Source: Xanthobacteraceae bacterium (GTDB taxonomy: Bacteria > Pseudomonadota > Alphaproteobacteria > Rhizobiales > Xanthobacteraceae). Taken from it: 64,000 nucleotides of DNA. Position numbers and translations under genes: made by a program. The DNA lies in NCBI GenBank assembly GCA_028290465.1, contig JAQGJU010000135.1, forward strand, positions 19,968 through 83,967, read 5' to 3'. Numbering within the stretch: the first letter of the stretch is position 1; every line of letters starts with the position of its first letter. Under the pieces are notes generated by a model, which was not told where the DNA came from, made no database searches, and was given only the letters and a program-made list of their open reading frames with translations. Of the stretch, positions 33,163 to 42,058 are shown in pieces.

Positions 33163-34983
33163 ATGGCGCCCCCCCTTCTACAACTCACCGACATTTCGCT
33201 GACCTTTGGCGGTACGCCGTTGCTCGACCAGGCCGAATTGTCGGTCTCGCAGGGCGACCGGATCTGCCTCGTCGGCCGCAACGGGTCCGGCAAATCGACC
33301 CTGCTCAAGATCGTCGCCGGCTTGGTCGAGCCCGACAAGGGCGTGCGGTTCGCCCAGCCGGGCGCGACCATCCGCTATCTGCAGCAGGAACCGGACTTTA
33401 CCGGTTTCGCGACCACGCTGGACTATGTCCAGGCCGGCCTCGCGCCCGGCGACGACGGCTATCAGGCGCACTACCTGCTGGAACAGCTTGAGCTGACCGG
33501 CCACGAAGACCCGACGCACCTGTCCGGCGGCGAGGCCCGCCGCACCGCGCTGGCCCGCGTGCTGGCACCCTCGCCCGACATCCTGCTGCTGGACGAGCCG
33601 ACCAACCATCTGGATCTGACCACCATCGAGTGGCTGGAAGGCGAACTGGCTTCCCGCCGCTCAGCCCTGATCCTGATCAGCCATGACCGGCGGTTTCTGA
33701 GCAACCTGTCGCGCGCCAGCGTCTGGCTGGACCGCGGCAAGACCCGCCGGATCGACATCGGCTTCGGCCAGTTCGAGGCCTGGCGCGACGAGCAACTGGC
33801 CGCGGAGGAACTCGAACAGCACAAGCTCGACCGCAAGATCGAGGCGGAGCAGCACTGGCTGCGCTATGGCGTCTCCGGCCGGCGCAAGCGCAATGTGAAG
33901 CGCCTCGGCAATCTGTATGCGTTGCGCCAGCAGCGGCGCGACTATCGCGGCTCGACCGGCAACGCCTCGATCAGCGCCGCGCAAGCCGACAAATCCGGCT
34001 CGCAGGTCATTGAGGCCAAAGGCATCAGCAAGGCCTATGGCGACCGGCCGATCGTCACGGATTTCTCGATCCGCATCATGCGCGGCGACCGCATCGGCAT
34101 TGTCGGCCCGAACGGCACCGGCAAGACCACCTTGCTCAACCTGCTGACCGGCGCGATGCCGCCGGACTCAGGTGAAGTGAAGCACGGCACCAATCTGCAA
34201 ATGGCGACGCTGGACCAGCATCGCGAAAGCCTCGATCCGAACTGGACCTTGAGCGAAGCCATGACCGGCGGTCGTGGCGACACCCTGACCATCGGCGGCC
34301 AGCCGAAACACGTCGTCAGCTACATGAAGGACTTTCTGTTCTCGCCCGAGCAGGCGCGCACGCCGCTCCGCGTGCTGTCGGGCGGCGAGCGCGGCCGGTT
34401 GACGCTGGCGCGGGCGCTGGCGGCGCCGTCCAATATGCTGGTGCTGGACGAGCCGACCAACGACCTCGACCTCGAAACGCTCGACGTGCTGGAGGAAATG
34501 CTCGCCGACTATGCCGGCACGGTGATCCTGATCAGCCACGACCGCGACTTCCTCGACCGCGTCGTCAGCGCCGTGGTGGTGCCGGACGGCGAAGGCAGAT
34601 GGACCGAATATGCCGGCGGCTATAGCGACATGCTGGCGCAGCGCAAGATCGACGACGCGGCGCGGCCCAAGGCCGGCAAGGCATCGAGCGACAAAGCCGC
34701 TGCCGGCAAGCCGGCCACGGGGTCAGAGAAGGCCGCGCCGGCCAAGCGGCGTCTGACCTTCAACGACAAGCACGCGTTGCAGGATCTGCCCAAACGCATC
34801 GCCAAGCTGGATAAGTCGATCAAAGCATTGCAGGAGCGGCTGGCCGATCCGAGCCTATATGCACGGGATCCGAAATCGTTTGCCGAAACCTCCACCGCTT
34901 TGGCGACGGCGCAGACCGAACTCGCCGCCAACGAGGAGAAGTGGCTGGAGCTTGAAATGTTGCGCGAGGACATCGAGGGCTGA
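33163..34983 (+). CDS. uup: ABC-F family ATPase, Uup-like
   Basis: A 606-residue soluble ABC-F protein with two ABC domains: GRNGSGKS (38-45), LSGGEARR and LLLDEPTNHLD, then GPNGTGKT, LSGGERGR and LVLDEPTNDLD. A linker and C-terminal coiled-coil follow (after a Lys/Ala-rich stretch, about 535-605) that bind nucleic acid or ribosomes in Uup. ABC-F proteins act on ribosomes or DNA repair intermediates, not in transport. The ATG at 33163 matches the family start; an ATG seven codons earlier (33142) is possible. It converges with the flavoprotein gene with one base between stops. Confidence 0.9.
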   Translation: MAPPLLQLTDISLTFGGTPLLDQAELSVSQGDRICLVGRNGSGKSTLLKIVAGLVEPDKGVRFAQPGATIRYLQQEPDFTGFATTLDYVQAGLAPGDDGYQAHYLLEQLELTGHEDPTHLSGGEARRTALARVLAPSPDILLLDEPTNHLDLTTIEWLEGELASRRSALILISHDRRFLSNLSRASVWLDRGKTRRIDIGFGQFEAWRDEQLAAEELEQHKLDRKIEAEQHWLRYGVSGRRKRNVKRLGNLYALRQQRRDYRGSTGNASISAAQADKSGSQVIEAKGISKAYGDRPIVTDFSIRIMRGDRIGIVGPNGTGKTTLLNLLTGAMPPDSGEVKHGTNLQMATLDQHRESLDPNWTLSEAMTGGRGDTLTIGGQPKHVVSYMKDFLFSPEQARTPLRVLSGGERGRLTLARALAAPSNMLVLDEPTNDLDLETLDVLEEMLADYAGTVILISHDRDFLDRVVSAVVVPDGEGRWTEYAGGYSDMLAQRKIDDAARPKAGKASSDKAAAGKPATGSEKAAPAKRRLTFNDKHALQDLPKRIAKLDKSIKALQERLADPSLYARDPKSFAETSTALATAQTELAANEEKWLELEMLREDIEG

Positions 34984-34984
34984 T

Positions 34985-36229
34985 TTACGCGTGACGCTTG
35001 GCAAGCCATTCCAACGCACCCCGACCGGCCGCCGCGCCGGTCGCGAACGAGGCCTGCAGTAGATAGCCGCCGGTCGGCGCTTCCCAATCCAGCATCTCGC
35101 CGGCCGCGAAGACGCCCGGCCGGCCGCGCAGCATGAAGGCGTCGTCGACAGCATCGAATGCGATGCCGCCTGCGGTTGAAATTGCCCGCGCGATCGGCGC
35201 CGTGCCGGTCAGGCGTACCGGTACCGCGTTGATGAGAGCAGCCAACACTTCCGGCGCCATCGCGGATAACGGCGTCGGTGCGCCGAGTGTCGCTTCGTGC
35301 AGCAGCCCGATCGCGGCCGGCGACAGGCCGGCGGCTTTGCGCAGGAAATTCGACAGCGACTGCTTGGCGCGCGGCATCGCCAGACGCAACGCCAGTTCGT
35401 CCGGCGTAAGATCGGGGCGGAGCGCGATGTGCAGCACGGCCTCGCCGGTGCGGTCGATCGTCTCGCGCAGCGGTGCCGCCAGCGCGTAGATGCCGCCGCC
35501 TTCCAGGCCGGTCTCGGTAATAACGGCCTCGCCGCGCATGTCCTCGCCGCCGAACGCCAGCGCGATCCGCTTCAGCGGCTGTCCGGCAAAGCGGGTGCGG
35601 AACAACTCCGACCACGCCACGGTGAACCCGCAATTGGCCGGCTTGAGCGGCGCGACCGCGACGCCGACGCCCGCCAGAACATCGACCCAGCCGCCATCGG
35701 AACCGAGCTTCGGCCAGCTGGCGCCGCCCAGCGCCAGCACCACCGCGTCCGCCTGAACAGACACCGGCCCGTCGGGACCCTTGAAGCGCGGGCCACCCTC
35801 GCCGTCCCAGCCGGTCCAGTGGTGCCGCAGCTTGAGATCGACGCCGGACGCCGCGAGGCGCCGCAACCAGGCGCGCAGCAACGGCGACGCCTTGAAGCTG
35901 ACAGGGAATACCCGCCCGCTCGACCCGACAAAGGTCGGCTGACCCAGTTCCTCGCTCCAGGCTCGCAGCGCGTCGGGCGGGAACGCCTCGATGGCGCGCC
36001 GCAGATGCGCCGCCTGCTGGGCACCGTAGCGGTCCAGGAACGCCTCCAACGGCTCGCTGTGGGTCAGGTTGAGGCCGCCCCGGCCGGCCAGCAGGAACTT
36101 GCGCCCGACCGACGGCATCCGGTCATATACCGCGACGGCCGCGCCACCGTGCGCCAGAACCTCGGACGCCATCAGCCCGGCGGGCCCGCCGCCGATAACC
36201 GCAACCGTTGGTCGAGATGAAGTGAACAC
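34985..36229 (-). CDS. HI0933-like FAD-dependent flavoprotein (TIGR03862 type)
   Basis: A 414-residue flavoprotein of the HI0933/BaiN-like group. The N-terminal dinucleotide-binding motif VAVIGGGPAGLMASE, the GRKFLLAGRGGLNLTHSE motif that marks the family, and the C-terminal FAD segment GVFAAGEMLDWEAPTGGYLLQ are visible. The substrate is unknown. The open frame continues 45 codons upstream, but that part is unlike the family, so I chose the GTG at 36229, nine codons before the FAD motif. A start further upstream cannot be excluded. Confidence 0.82.
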   Translation of the reverse strand: MFTSSRPTVAVIGGGPAGLMASEVLAHGGAAVAVYDRMPSVGRKFLLAGRGGLNLTHSEPLEAFLDRYGAQQAAHLRRAIEAFPPDALRAWSEELGQPTFVGSSGRVFPVSFKASPLLRAWLRRLAASGVDLKLRHHWTGWDGEGGPRFKGPDGPVSVQADAVVLALGGASWPKLGSDGGWVDVLAGVGVAVAPLKPANCGFTVAWSELFRTRFAGQPLKRIALAFGGEDMRGEAVITETGLEGGGIYALAAPLRETIDRTGEAVLHIALRPDLTPDELALRLAMPRAKQSLSNFLRKAAGLSPAAIGLLHEATLGAPTPLSAMAPEVLAALINAVPVRLTGTAPIARAISTAGGIAFDAVDDAFMLRGRPGVFAAGEMLDWEAPTGGYLLQASFATGAAAGRGALEWLAKRHA

Positions 36230-36428
36230 GGCTGCGTATTGGCAGATTCCAGACGTGGAAGGAATGGCGTTCGCCCAAGAACAGTGCCGACCAAAGGGCA
36301 AACCTTCACGCAGCCGGGGTCCGAGGATTCTCCTAGTTATTGATATTCTTGATATGTTCAGCAAAATCCTGGGCTAAATGGCCAGCAGGCCGCTCTGCGC
36401 CGGCGCCATCGCCCAGCTCGAGGACGAG

Positions 36429-37124
36429 ATGACGACGTATGACGACGAATATTGCCTGCGCCGCTATCGTGCCATGCAAGACGCCGAGCCGCAGTGGTTC
36501 GAAAATGCCGTCGATTGCCCGACAACGATTCTCTTCGAGAACGATGAGATCCAGGATGCCCAAGTCGCCGTCCGCGCCGAGCGGCTGGCGGAAGGCTCAC
36601 CGGTGGACGATCTGCGTGTCGGGGTTCTGGCCGAAGATCACTTTATGGGGTGCCTGATTCGCGACGCCGTGCGGTTCTCGGACGGCCGCCTCGGCCTATA
36701 CAATCGGGTCATGGCGACCGGCGGCGTGGTCATGCTGCCTTTGATCGGTGATCAAATCGCGCTCATCCGAATATTTCGACACGCCCCACGCCGTTGGTTC
36801 TTAGAAGCGCCCCAGGGCTTTCTGACACCCGACGGAAATCCGATGGAAGCAGCGCGGCGCGAACTCCTGGAAGAAATCGGCGCATCGGCCATTGAGCTGA
36901 TCCCGATGGGCCTCGTATATACGAGCACGGCCCTCACTTCCGAAAATCTGAAGCTCTTTATCGCGCGCATTGACAGTGTTGGGCTGCCACAGCGCGAAGA
37001 GGGCATCGATAGTATTCACCTGATCGGTCGCGACGAGATCGACCGGCATTTGCTGGACGGAACCATTTGCGACGGGCCAACCACAACGGCGATCACGCGC
37101 GCGCGGTTACGCGGCCTGCTTTAG
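36429..37124 (+). CDS. Nudix hydrolase, ADP-ribose/nucleotide-sugar pyrophosphatase-like
   Basis: A 231-residue protein with a Nudix fold. The box is GFLTPDGNPMEAARRELLEE plus IG, with an intact metal-binding REL-LEE core. The first glutamate of the consensus is Gly here. The upstream EAPQG and the central VVMLPLIGDQIALIRIFRH sheet match the ADP-ribose pyrophosphatase subgroup. It probably hydrolyses a nucleoside diphosphate sugar. ATG 36429 with GAGGACG upstream is preferred; an ATG at 36378 would add 17 residues. It is the first gene bordering the polysaccharide region and may serve sugar-nucleotide turnover there (inference). Confidence 0.8.
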   Translation: MTTYDDEYCLRRYRAMQDAEPQWFENAVDCPTTILFENDEIQDAQVAVRAERLAEGSPVDDLRVGVLAEDHFMGCLIRDAVRFSDGRLGLYNRVMATGGVVMLPLIGDQIALIRIFRHAPRRWFLEAPQGFLTPDGNPMEAARRELLEEIGASAIELIPMGLVYTSTALTSENLKLFIARIDSVGLPQREEGIDSIHLIGRDEIDRHLLDGTICDGPTTTAITRARLRGLL

Positions 37125-37133
37125 ACACCGCTG

Positions 37134-37973
37134 TTACCGCGCGGCGATCGTCGCGACGCCGGCGGTGACGAGAACGCAGCCGAGAATTCGAGGCAACGAC
37201 CAAGGCTCTCTGAGGGCGAAAATGCCGATCAGGCACGCGAACAAGATGCTGCTTTCGCGAAGCGCGACCACGCCGCCCACCGGCGATGCACTGAGCGCCC
37301 ATAGAAAGACCGCGAAAGATCCAATCCCGAGCAGTCCGGATATGCAGGTCAATTGCCAATGCGTCCACAGCGTAAGCCAAAGCGCCCTGCCCTGTACCGC
37401 GCTTACGGCAGCGACGAATACGCCGCCATCAAACAACAACAGCCATGCCGTATAGGATAGCCAGTCCTTGCTCAGGCGGGTGCCGAGGCTGTTGCTGACG
37501 GAATAGCCCGAAACCATCAGCGCCGCGATAGCGACAAAGATCAGCGTCCGGCCGCTCATACGGAACTCGAGCTTCTCCGTTGCAAACATCAGGACACCCA
37601 TCGTCAGCAAGATGATGCCGATCAACTGCTGACCTGTCGGAATTTCGCCCATGGCCGCGAACGCGATCAGGGTCGCAAAAACCGGCGTGAGGCCGCGCGC
37701 CGCCGGATAAGACTGGCTGAGATCGCCGTGCCGATACGCGTAGCTCAGGCTCACTTTGTACGTCGACTGCAGCAGTGCGGACAGCACCAGAATGGGCCAA
37801 ATCTCCGCGGCCGGAAACGCGACGAAAGGCACTACCAGGAGAGCGGCGCCGGCACTGACAAGATTCATCCCGGCCATCGTCGCGATGCCGTTCTGGCTGG
37901 CCTTCACGAGAGCATGCCAAGATGCATGCAGCACGGCCGCCAATAGCATCAAACTGACAATCAGCGGGTCCAT
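37134..37973 (-). CDS. EamA/DMT-family transporter
   Basis: A 279-residue inner-membrane protein with ten predicted helices in two EamA repeats (about 1-130 and 140-279). Repeat features such as YAYRHGDLSQSYPAARGLTPVF and the second-repeat equivalent ASPVGGVVALRESSILFACL are clear. DMT proteins move small metabolites or, in some glycan loci, lipid-linked aminosugars. The substrate is not predictable. It is the distal gene of a minus-strand run, separated by 60 bases from the PIG-L gene. Confidence 0.87.
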   Translation of the reverse strand: MDPLIVSLMLLAAVLHASWHALVKASQNGIATMAGMNLVSAGAALLVVPFVAFPAAEIWPILVLSALLQSTYKVSLSYAYRHGDLSQSYPAARGLTPVFATLIAFAAMGEIPTGQQLIGIILLTMGVLMFATEKLEFRMSGRTLIFVAIAALMVSGYSVSNSLGTRLSKDWLSYTAWLLLFDGGVFVAAVSAVQGRALWLTLWTHWQLTCISGLLGIGSFAVFLWALSASPVGGVVALRESSILFACLIGIFALREPWSLPRILGCVLVTAGVATIAAR

Positions 37974-38033
37974 GGCTCGGCCGGCTTCAAGCTTTCTGCT
38001 CCACGAGCGACAATCTGTTCCGAGAACGCTGCG

Positions 38034-38702
38034 TCAGCGATCGGCGCGAACAATGGTTCGTTCGGTCGTGAAGGCTTCGACGGCCGCGACGCCAATGCCG
38101 GCTCCCCGGCTTCTGGCCAGAGCTTCGAGCGCCTGAATGGAACGTGCATGAGGCTCGGCGCGCATGTCGAAAGCATACAATTCCAGCGCCTTCAGCTTGC
38201 GGGCAAGCACCGACGCAATATCGACGAAATGGTTGGGCTTAAACCCGGCACCAAAACTGGCGGGCGCCCAATCCGTGCTGGACGCAATCTCATAGGCGTA
38301 GAATTCGGTCACCGGGCACGTCGGCGCGGGCCGCAATGCGGTCGCGGTCGCGCGGTAGGCGGTCTGGTGATCGATATTCAGATTGTCGCCATGACTGACA
38401 TAGACAATCGCGGGCTTTACGTCAGCGACTACCGCCTCGATCACGGCCACGACGTCGCTCAACGGAACGCTGTCGCTGCGGTTTTCCGGAAAGCCGGCAA
38501 AGACCGGCGGCTCAGCACCGAGCAGCTTTGCGGCCTGCCCGGCGGCCTCGCGACGCCTGCCGTCGAGACCCTGACCGTCGCCGCACAGAATGAGCACGTG
38601 CACCTTGTGACCGGCGCCGGCATGAACCGCGATGGTACCGCCGACGCCGAGAACCTCATCGAGTCCATGCGGCGCCACAACCAGGATCGGCCGCTTGTCC
38701 AT
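38034..38702 (-). CDS. PIG-L/LmbE-family deacetylase-like protein with altered active-site motif
   Basis: A 222-residue protein of the PIG-L N-acetyl-sugar deacetylase fold. The usual HPDDE motif is HGLDE here (His12-Gly-Leu14-Asp15-Glu16). The zinc ligands His12, Asp15 and His112 (NIDHQ) are kept, but the Asp that acts as general base in MshB-type enzymes is Leu14. Activity may therefore be altered or use another base. It lies one base after the DegT aminotransferase gene, so it probably acts on an aminosugar intermediate of the same pathway. Confidence 0.83.
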   Translation of the reverse strand: MDKRPILVVAPHGLDEVLGVGGTIAVHAGAGHKVHVLILCGDGQGLDGRRREAAGQAAKLLGAEPPVFAGFPENRSDSVPLSDVVAVIEAVVADVKPAIVYVSHGDNLNIDHQTAYRATATALRPAPTCPVTEFYAYEIASSTDWAPASFGAGFKPNHFVDIASVLARKLKALELYAFDMRAEPHARSIQALEALARSRGAGIGVAAVEAFTTERTIVRADR

Positions 38703-38703
38703 G

Positions 38704-39813
38704 CTAGGCGCCGTAGAACGCGTTAACGGAATCCGCCACGTAGCCGATCTGCTGTTCGGTCAGATACTGATGGTGAGGCAACGCCAATACCTGATCGGCC
38801 TGTTGTTCGGCCTTCGGAAAATCGCCGCGCTTGTATCCGAGCCGCGCCGCCGCCTTATGCAAATGCAGGGGCGTCGCATAGTAAACCAGCGACTGAATGC
38901 CCTTCTGCAGAAGATGCGCCTGCAGTTCGTCGCGGCGCTCGGCCTGCGTGATCATCATCACGAAGGAATTCTTCTCGTATGTCTGACACGGTGGAATATA
39001 GATCTGCTTGGCCTTAATCCGCGCCCGGTACAGTTCAACGTTCTTCTGGCGGCGCGAGATGACGTCCGCAAGACGGCCGAGCCGAAAGCTCAGAACCTCG
39101 GCGTTCAGGCTGTCCAGCCGGGAGTTCACCCCGTACATCACGCAGGTATCGCGGTCCTGAAGACCATGATTGCGATAGAGACGGATCCGCTTGGCGACAT
39201 CTTCGTCGTCCGTGACGAGGAATCCGCCGTCGCCGATGGCGTTCAGATTCTTCAACGGATGAGCCGAAAAGGTGCCGACGTTTCCGAACGTGCCGCCGTG
39301 CCGCCCCTTGTAATAAGCGCCCATCGACTGCGCCGCGTCCTCGATGACAAAGAGGTTATGCCGCTTCCCGATCGCCATAATGGCGTCCATGTCGGCGATG
39401 CGGCCGCTCCAGTGCACCGGCATGATCGCCTTGGTGCGTGGCGTGATCTTCTTTTCGATCTCCGCCGGATCGATGTTCTGGTCTTCGCGCACGTCGGCAT
39501 ACACCGGCGTCGCCCCGACATGCGCGATCGATCCGGTTGAGGCCACGAAGGAGATCGGCGTCGTGATCACTTCGTCGCCCTTGCCAATCCCGAGCGCCCA
39601 TAGCGCCAGCATGAGCGCATCGGTTCCGTTGCCGCAACTGACACAGTGCTTGGCCCCGGTATAATCGGTCACGTGCTTTTCGAAGTCGGTGACCTCCTGG
39701 GTCATCACCAGATGGCCCTGCGACAGAACCCGTTCGACACAGGCCATCAGCTCTTCGCGTTCCTCGATGAAGCGCTGCTGCAGATCGATGAATGGTACCT
39801 TGAGGTCGATCAT
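38704..39813 (-). CDS. DegT/DnrJ/EryC1-family sugar aminotransferase 1
   Basis: A 369-residue PLP enzyme of the sugar aminotransferase family. The cofactor lysine is Lys188 in SAHPLKNLNAIGDGG. Other family landmarks are CGNGTDAL, EDAAQSMGA and the late HLHKAA segment. Such enzymes transaminate keto sugars bound to nucleotides, using glutamate. The start overlaps the stop of aminotransferase 2 (39810-39813, ATGA). Having two diverged copies side by side suggests a sugar with two amino groups or two different aminosugars. Confidence 0.9.
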   Translation of the reverse strand: MIDLKVPFIDLQQRFIEEREELMACVERVLSQGHLVMTQEVTDFEKHVTDYTGAKHCVSCGNGTDALMLALWALGIGKGDEVITTPISFVASTGSIAHVGATPVYADVREDQNIDPAEIEKKITPRTKAIMPVHWSGRIADMDAIMAIGKRHNLFVIEDAAQSMGAYYKGRHGGTFGNVGTFSAHPLKNLNAIGDGGFLVTDDEDVAKRIRLYRNHGLQDRDTCVMYGVNSRLDSLNAEVLSFRLGRLADVISRRQKNVELYRARIKAKQIYIPPCQTYEKNSFVMMITQAERRDELQAHLLQKGIQSLVYYATPLHLHKAAARLGYKRGDFPKAEQQADQVLALPHHQYLTEQQIGYVADSVNAFYGA

Positions 39814-40919
39814 GTACGCCTTCCGTTGTAGAATTCCTGGACAGTCTCAATCACATGGTCTTGTTCGGCGCGGCCGAGATGCTGATCGACGGGAAAACTG
39901 ATCGTCTCTCTGCAATGCCGTTCGGTCACCGGAAAATCCCCGGCCTTATATCCGACGGGTCGCAGGGCGTCCTGCAGGTGAAGCGGAATGGGATAGTGGA
40001 TCTTCGCCTCGATGCCCCGGGAGATGCAATGCTTGAGCAGGGCATCCCGATCCTCGACGAACAGGATATACAGCAGATAGACGTTCTTGGTGTATGGCCG
40101 CCGCTCCGGCACGCGAACACCCGGAATGCCCTTGAAGCCATTGTCATAATGGGCCGCGGCCGCAATGCGCCCGGCGACGATATCCCCGAGTTGGCGCAGG
40201 ATCCACTTTCCGACAACAGCCTGCAATGAATCCAGCCGAGAATTATAGCCGAAGGTCTCCATCTCGTCGCGGTTACGCAGACCGTGATTGCGCAACAGAC
40301 GGACCTTACGGTTCATTTCGTCGTCATTGGTGACGACGATTCCGGCATCGCCCCAGACGTTGATGATCTTCAGCGGATGCATTGAAAACGCGGTGGCGTC
40401 GCCCCAGGTACCGACACGCTTTCCATTGTATTCGCCCATAAGGCTTTGGCAGCCATCCTCGATAATGCGTAGATCGTGCTTCTTCGCGATCTCCATGATC
40501 GTCGGCATTTCAGCGACATCACCGGTCAGATGAACGGGAATGATCGCCTTGGTGCGCGGCGTTATCGCGCGCTCAAGCTGATCGACATCGAGGCAGAACG
40601 TATCGTCGCAATCGACAAAGACGATCTTGGCTCCGACCTCGGCCATGGCCCCCACGGTCGCATAGAATGTATTGGCGGCGGTGATCACCTCGTCGCCCGG
40701 TCCGATGCCGAGCGCGCGCAGCGGAATCTTCAGCGCGTCGGTGCCAGACCCAACTCCGATGGCGTGCTTCACCCCGAGCGTGGCGGCGAACATCTCCTCG
40801 AATTCCTGCACGACCTTGCCGAGCGTGAAGTCACCGCTCTTCACCAACGCTCGCATCTCGTCAAAGACGGCATCGACATCGGCGAACTGCTGCGCAAGTG
40901 GCGAATAGCGGACGTGCAT
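39810..40919 (-). CDS. DegT/DnrJ/EryC1-family sugar aminotransferase 2
   Basis: A 369-residue PLP enzyme with lysine Lys184 in SMHPLKIINVWGDAG and typical segments VGSGTDALKIPLRALG and RNHGLRNRDE. It has the same length as its neighbour but a clearly diverged sequence, so the two probably act on different keto sugars. It lies 41 bases after the E1-beta gene, in the operon E1-alpha, E1-beta, DegT2, DegT1, PIG-L, EamA. Confidence 0.9.
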   Translation of the reverse strand: MHVRYSPLAQQFADVDAVFDEMRALVKSGDFTLGKVVQEFEEMFAATLGVKHAIGVGSGTDALKIPLRALGIGPGDEVITAANTFYATVGAMAEVGAKIVFVDCDDTFCLDVDQLERAITPRTKAIIPVHLTGDVAEMPTIMEIAKKHDLRIIEDGCQSLMGEYNGKRVGTWGDATAFSMHPLKIINVWGDAGIVVTNDDEMNRKVRLLRNHGLRNRDEMETFGYNSRLDSLQAVVGKWILRQLGDIVAGRIAAAAHYDNGFKGIPGVRVPERRPYTKNVYLLYILFVEDRDALLKHCISRGIEAKIHYPIPLHLQDALRPVGYKAGDFPVTERHCRETISFPVDQHLGRAEQDHVIETVQEFYNGRRT

Positions 40920-40960
40920 ATCGGATCTCTGATAAAGGCGAGCTTGTCCAGCCGCGCCCG

Positions 40961-42058
40961 CTAGAATGGACCTTTAAAAAACGGGTCCGGCGCATCGATC
41001 GGCAAATTCTTGCGCTGCTCTTCGAGCGACGCCAGGGCGAGCTGCATTTTGTCGTCACCGATCCCCAGCATCTTGCCAACCTCGCGCGTGATGCGCAGCG
41101 AATCAGGATAGACGCCGACGACGAGGCCCCGGGAACTCGGCGTCGGATGATCCGGCAGACCGAGGCGCACCGGCGCCGCTTTGAGCGCCGAGAAATTCTG
41201 ACCGACAACCGCCGCAACGACCTCGGCGCCGATGCCGTACATGACAAAACCGGTGTCGACCGTGATCAGATGTCCGGACTTCTTCACCGACGCCTGAATG
41301 GTCGCCATGTTCAGCGGGCGCAGCACCCGCATGTCGATGACCTCGACCGAGCAGCCGATATCGCGCAGCACATCGGCCGCGCGGATTGCCTCCAGCACCG
41401 CATGCGCGGTTGCGACGATCGTCACATCCTTGCCTTCGCGCACCACGCGAGGGCCATCGAGCGGATTCTTGTAATACCCTTCCGGCACATGTCCGGTTGC
41501 GTAGTGCAGAAACCGATGTTCAATAAAGATCACCGGATTATCGTCCTCGATGGCCGATATCAGCATGCCTTTGGCATCGGCCGCGAAAGCCGGCATGACA
41601 ACCTTGAGGCCTGGAAAATACGAAAAGATCGGCTCGAGGCTTTGAGAATGTTCGGGGCCTTGGCCCCAGCCGCGCCCGATCACCATCCGGATAACGAGAG
41701 GGACCTTGTGCTGACCATTGCTGATGTAATGTGATTTTGCCGCGTTGTTCACGATCTGCTCCAGTGCGAGCAGCGCAAACTCTACGCGATGGAATCCAAT
41801 CACCGGCCGTTGGCCATTCAGCGCGGCACCGACCGCGATGCCGACCGCACCATTTTCGGCGACCGGCATCTCAATGATGCGATCCTCTCCGAAGCGCTTG
41901 GCAATTCCCTTGATCGTCCCCCACATCGAGGCTGGATCGTCGACACCCTGCGCGAACATAAACGTACGATCGTCGCGGGCAAAGGATTCGATGAGGCCCT
42001 CGCGGATCGCGTCCGCAAGCGTGATGATGCGCTCCTGGGATACCGCTTGCGCCGTCAT
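40961..42058 (-). CDS. Thiamine-diphosphate E1 beta-like subunit (transketolase C-terminal type)
   Basis: A 365-residue protein like the beta chain of 2-oxoacid dehydrogenase E1. The ThDP-site glutamate lies in PVAENGAVGIAVGAALNGQRPV, and the C-terminal transketolase domain includes VDTGFVMYGIGAEVV. It is coupled to the alpha chain (ATGA overlap 42055-42058). There is no E2 acyltransferase or E3 gene here, unlike a true dehydrogenase complex. It probably makes an activated aldehyde from a 2-oxoacid and transfers it to a sugar or other acceptor, as proposed for E1-like pairs in two-carbon-branched sugar pathways (inference). Confidence 0.85.
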   Translation of the reverse strand: MTAQAVSQERIITLADAIREGLIESFARDDRTFMFAQGVDDPASMWGTIKGIAKRFGEDRIIEMPVAENGAVGIAVGAALNGQRPVIGFHRVEFALLALEQIVNNAAKSHYISNGQHKVPLVIRMVIGRGWGQGPEHSQSLEPIFSYFPGLKVVMPAFAADAKGMLISAIEDDNPVIFIEHRFLHYATGHVPEGYYKNPLDGPRVVREGKDVTIVATAHAVLEAIRAADVLRDIGCSVEVIDMRVLRPLNMATIQASVKKSGHLITVDTGFVMYGIGAEVVAAVVGQNFSALKAAPVRLGLPDHPTPSSRGLVVGVYPDSLRITREVGKMLGIGDDKMQLALASLEEQRKNLPIDAPDPFFKGPF

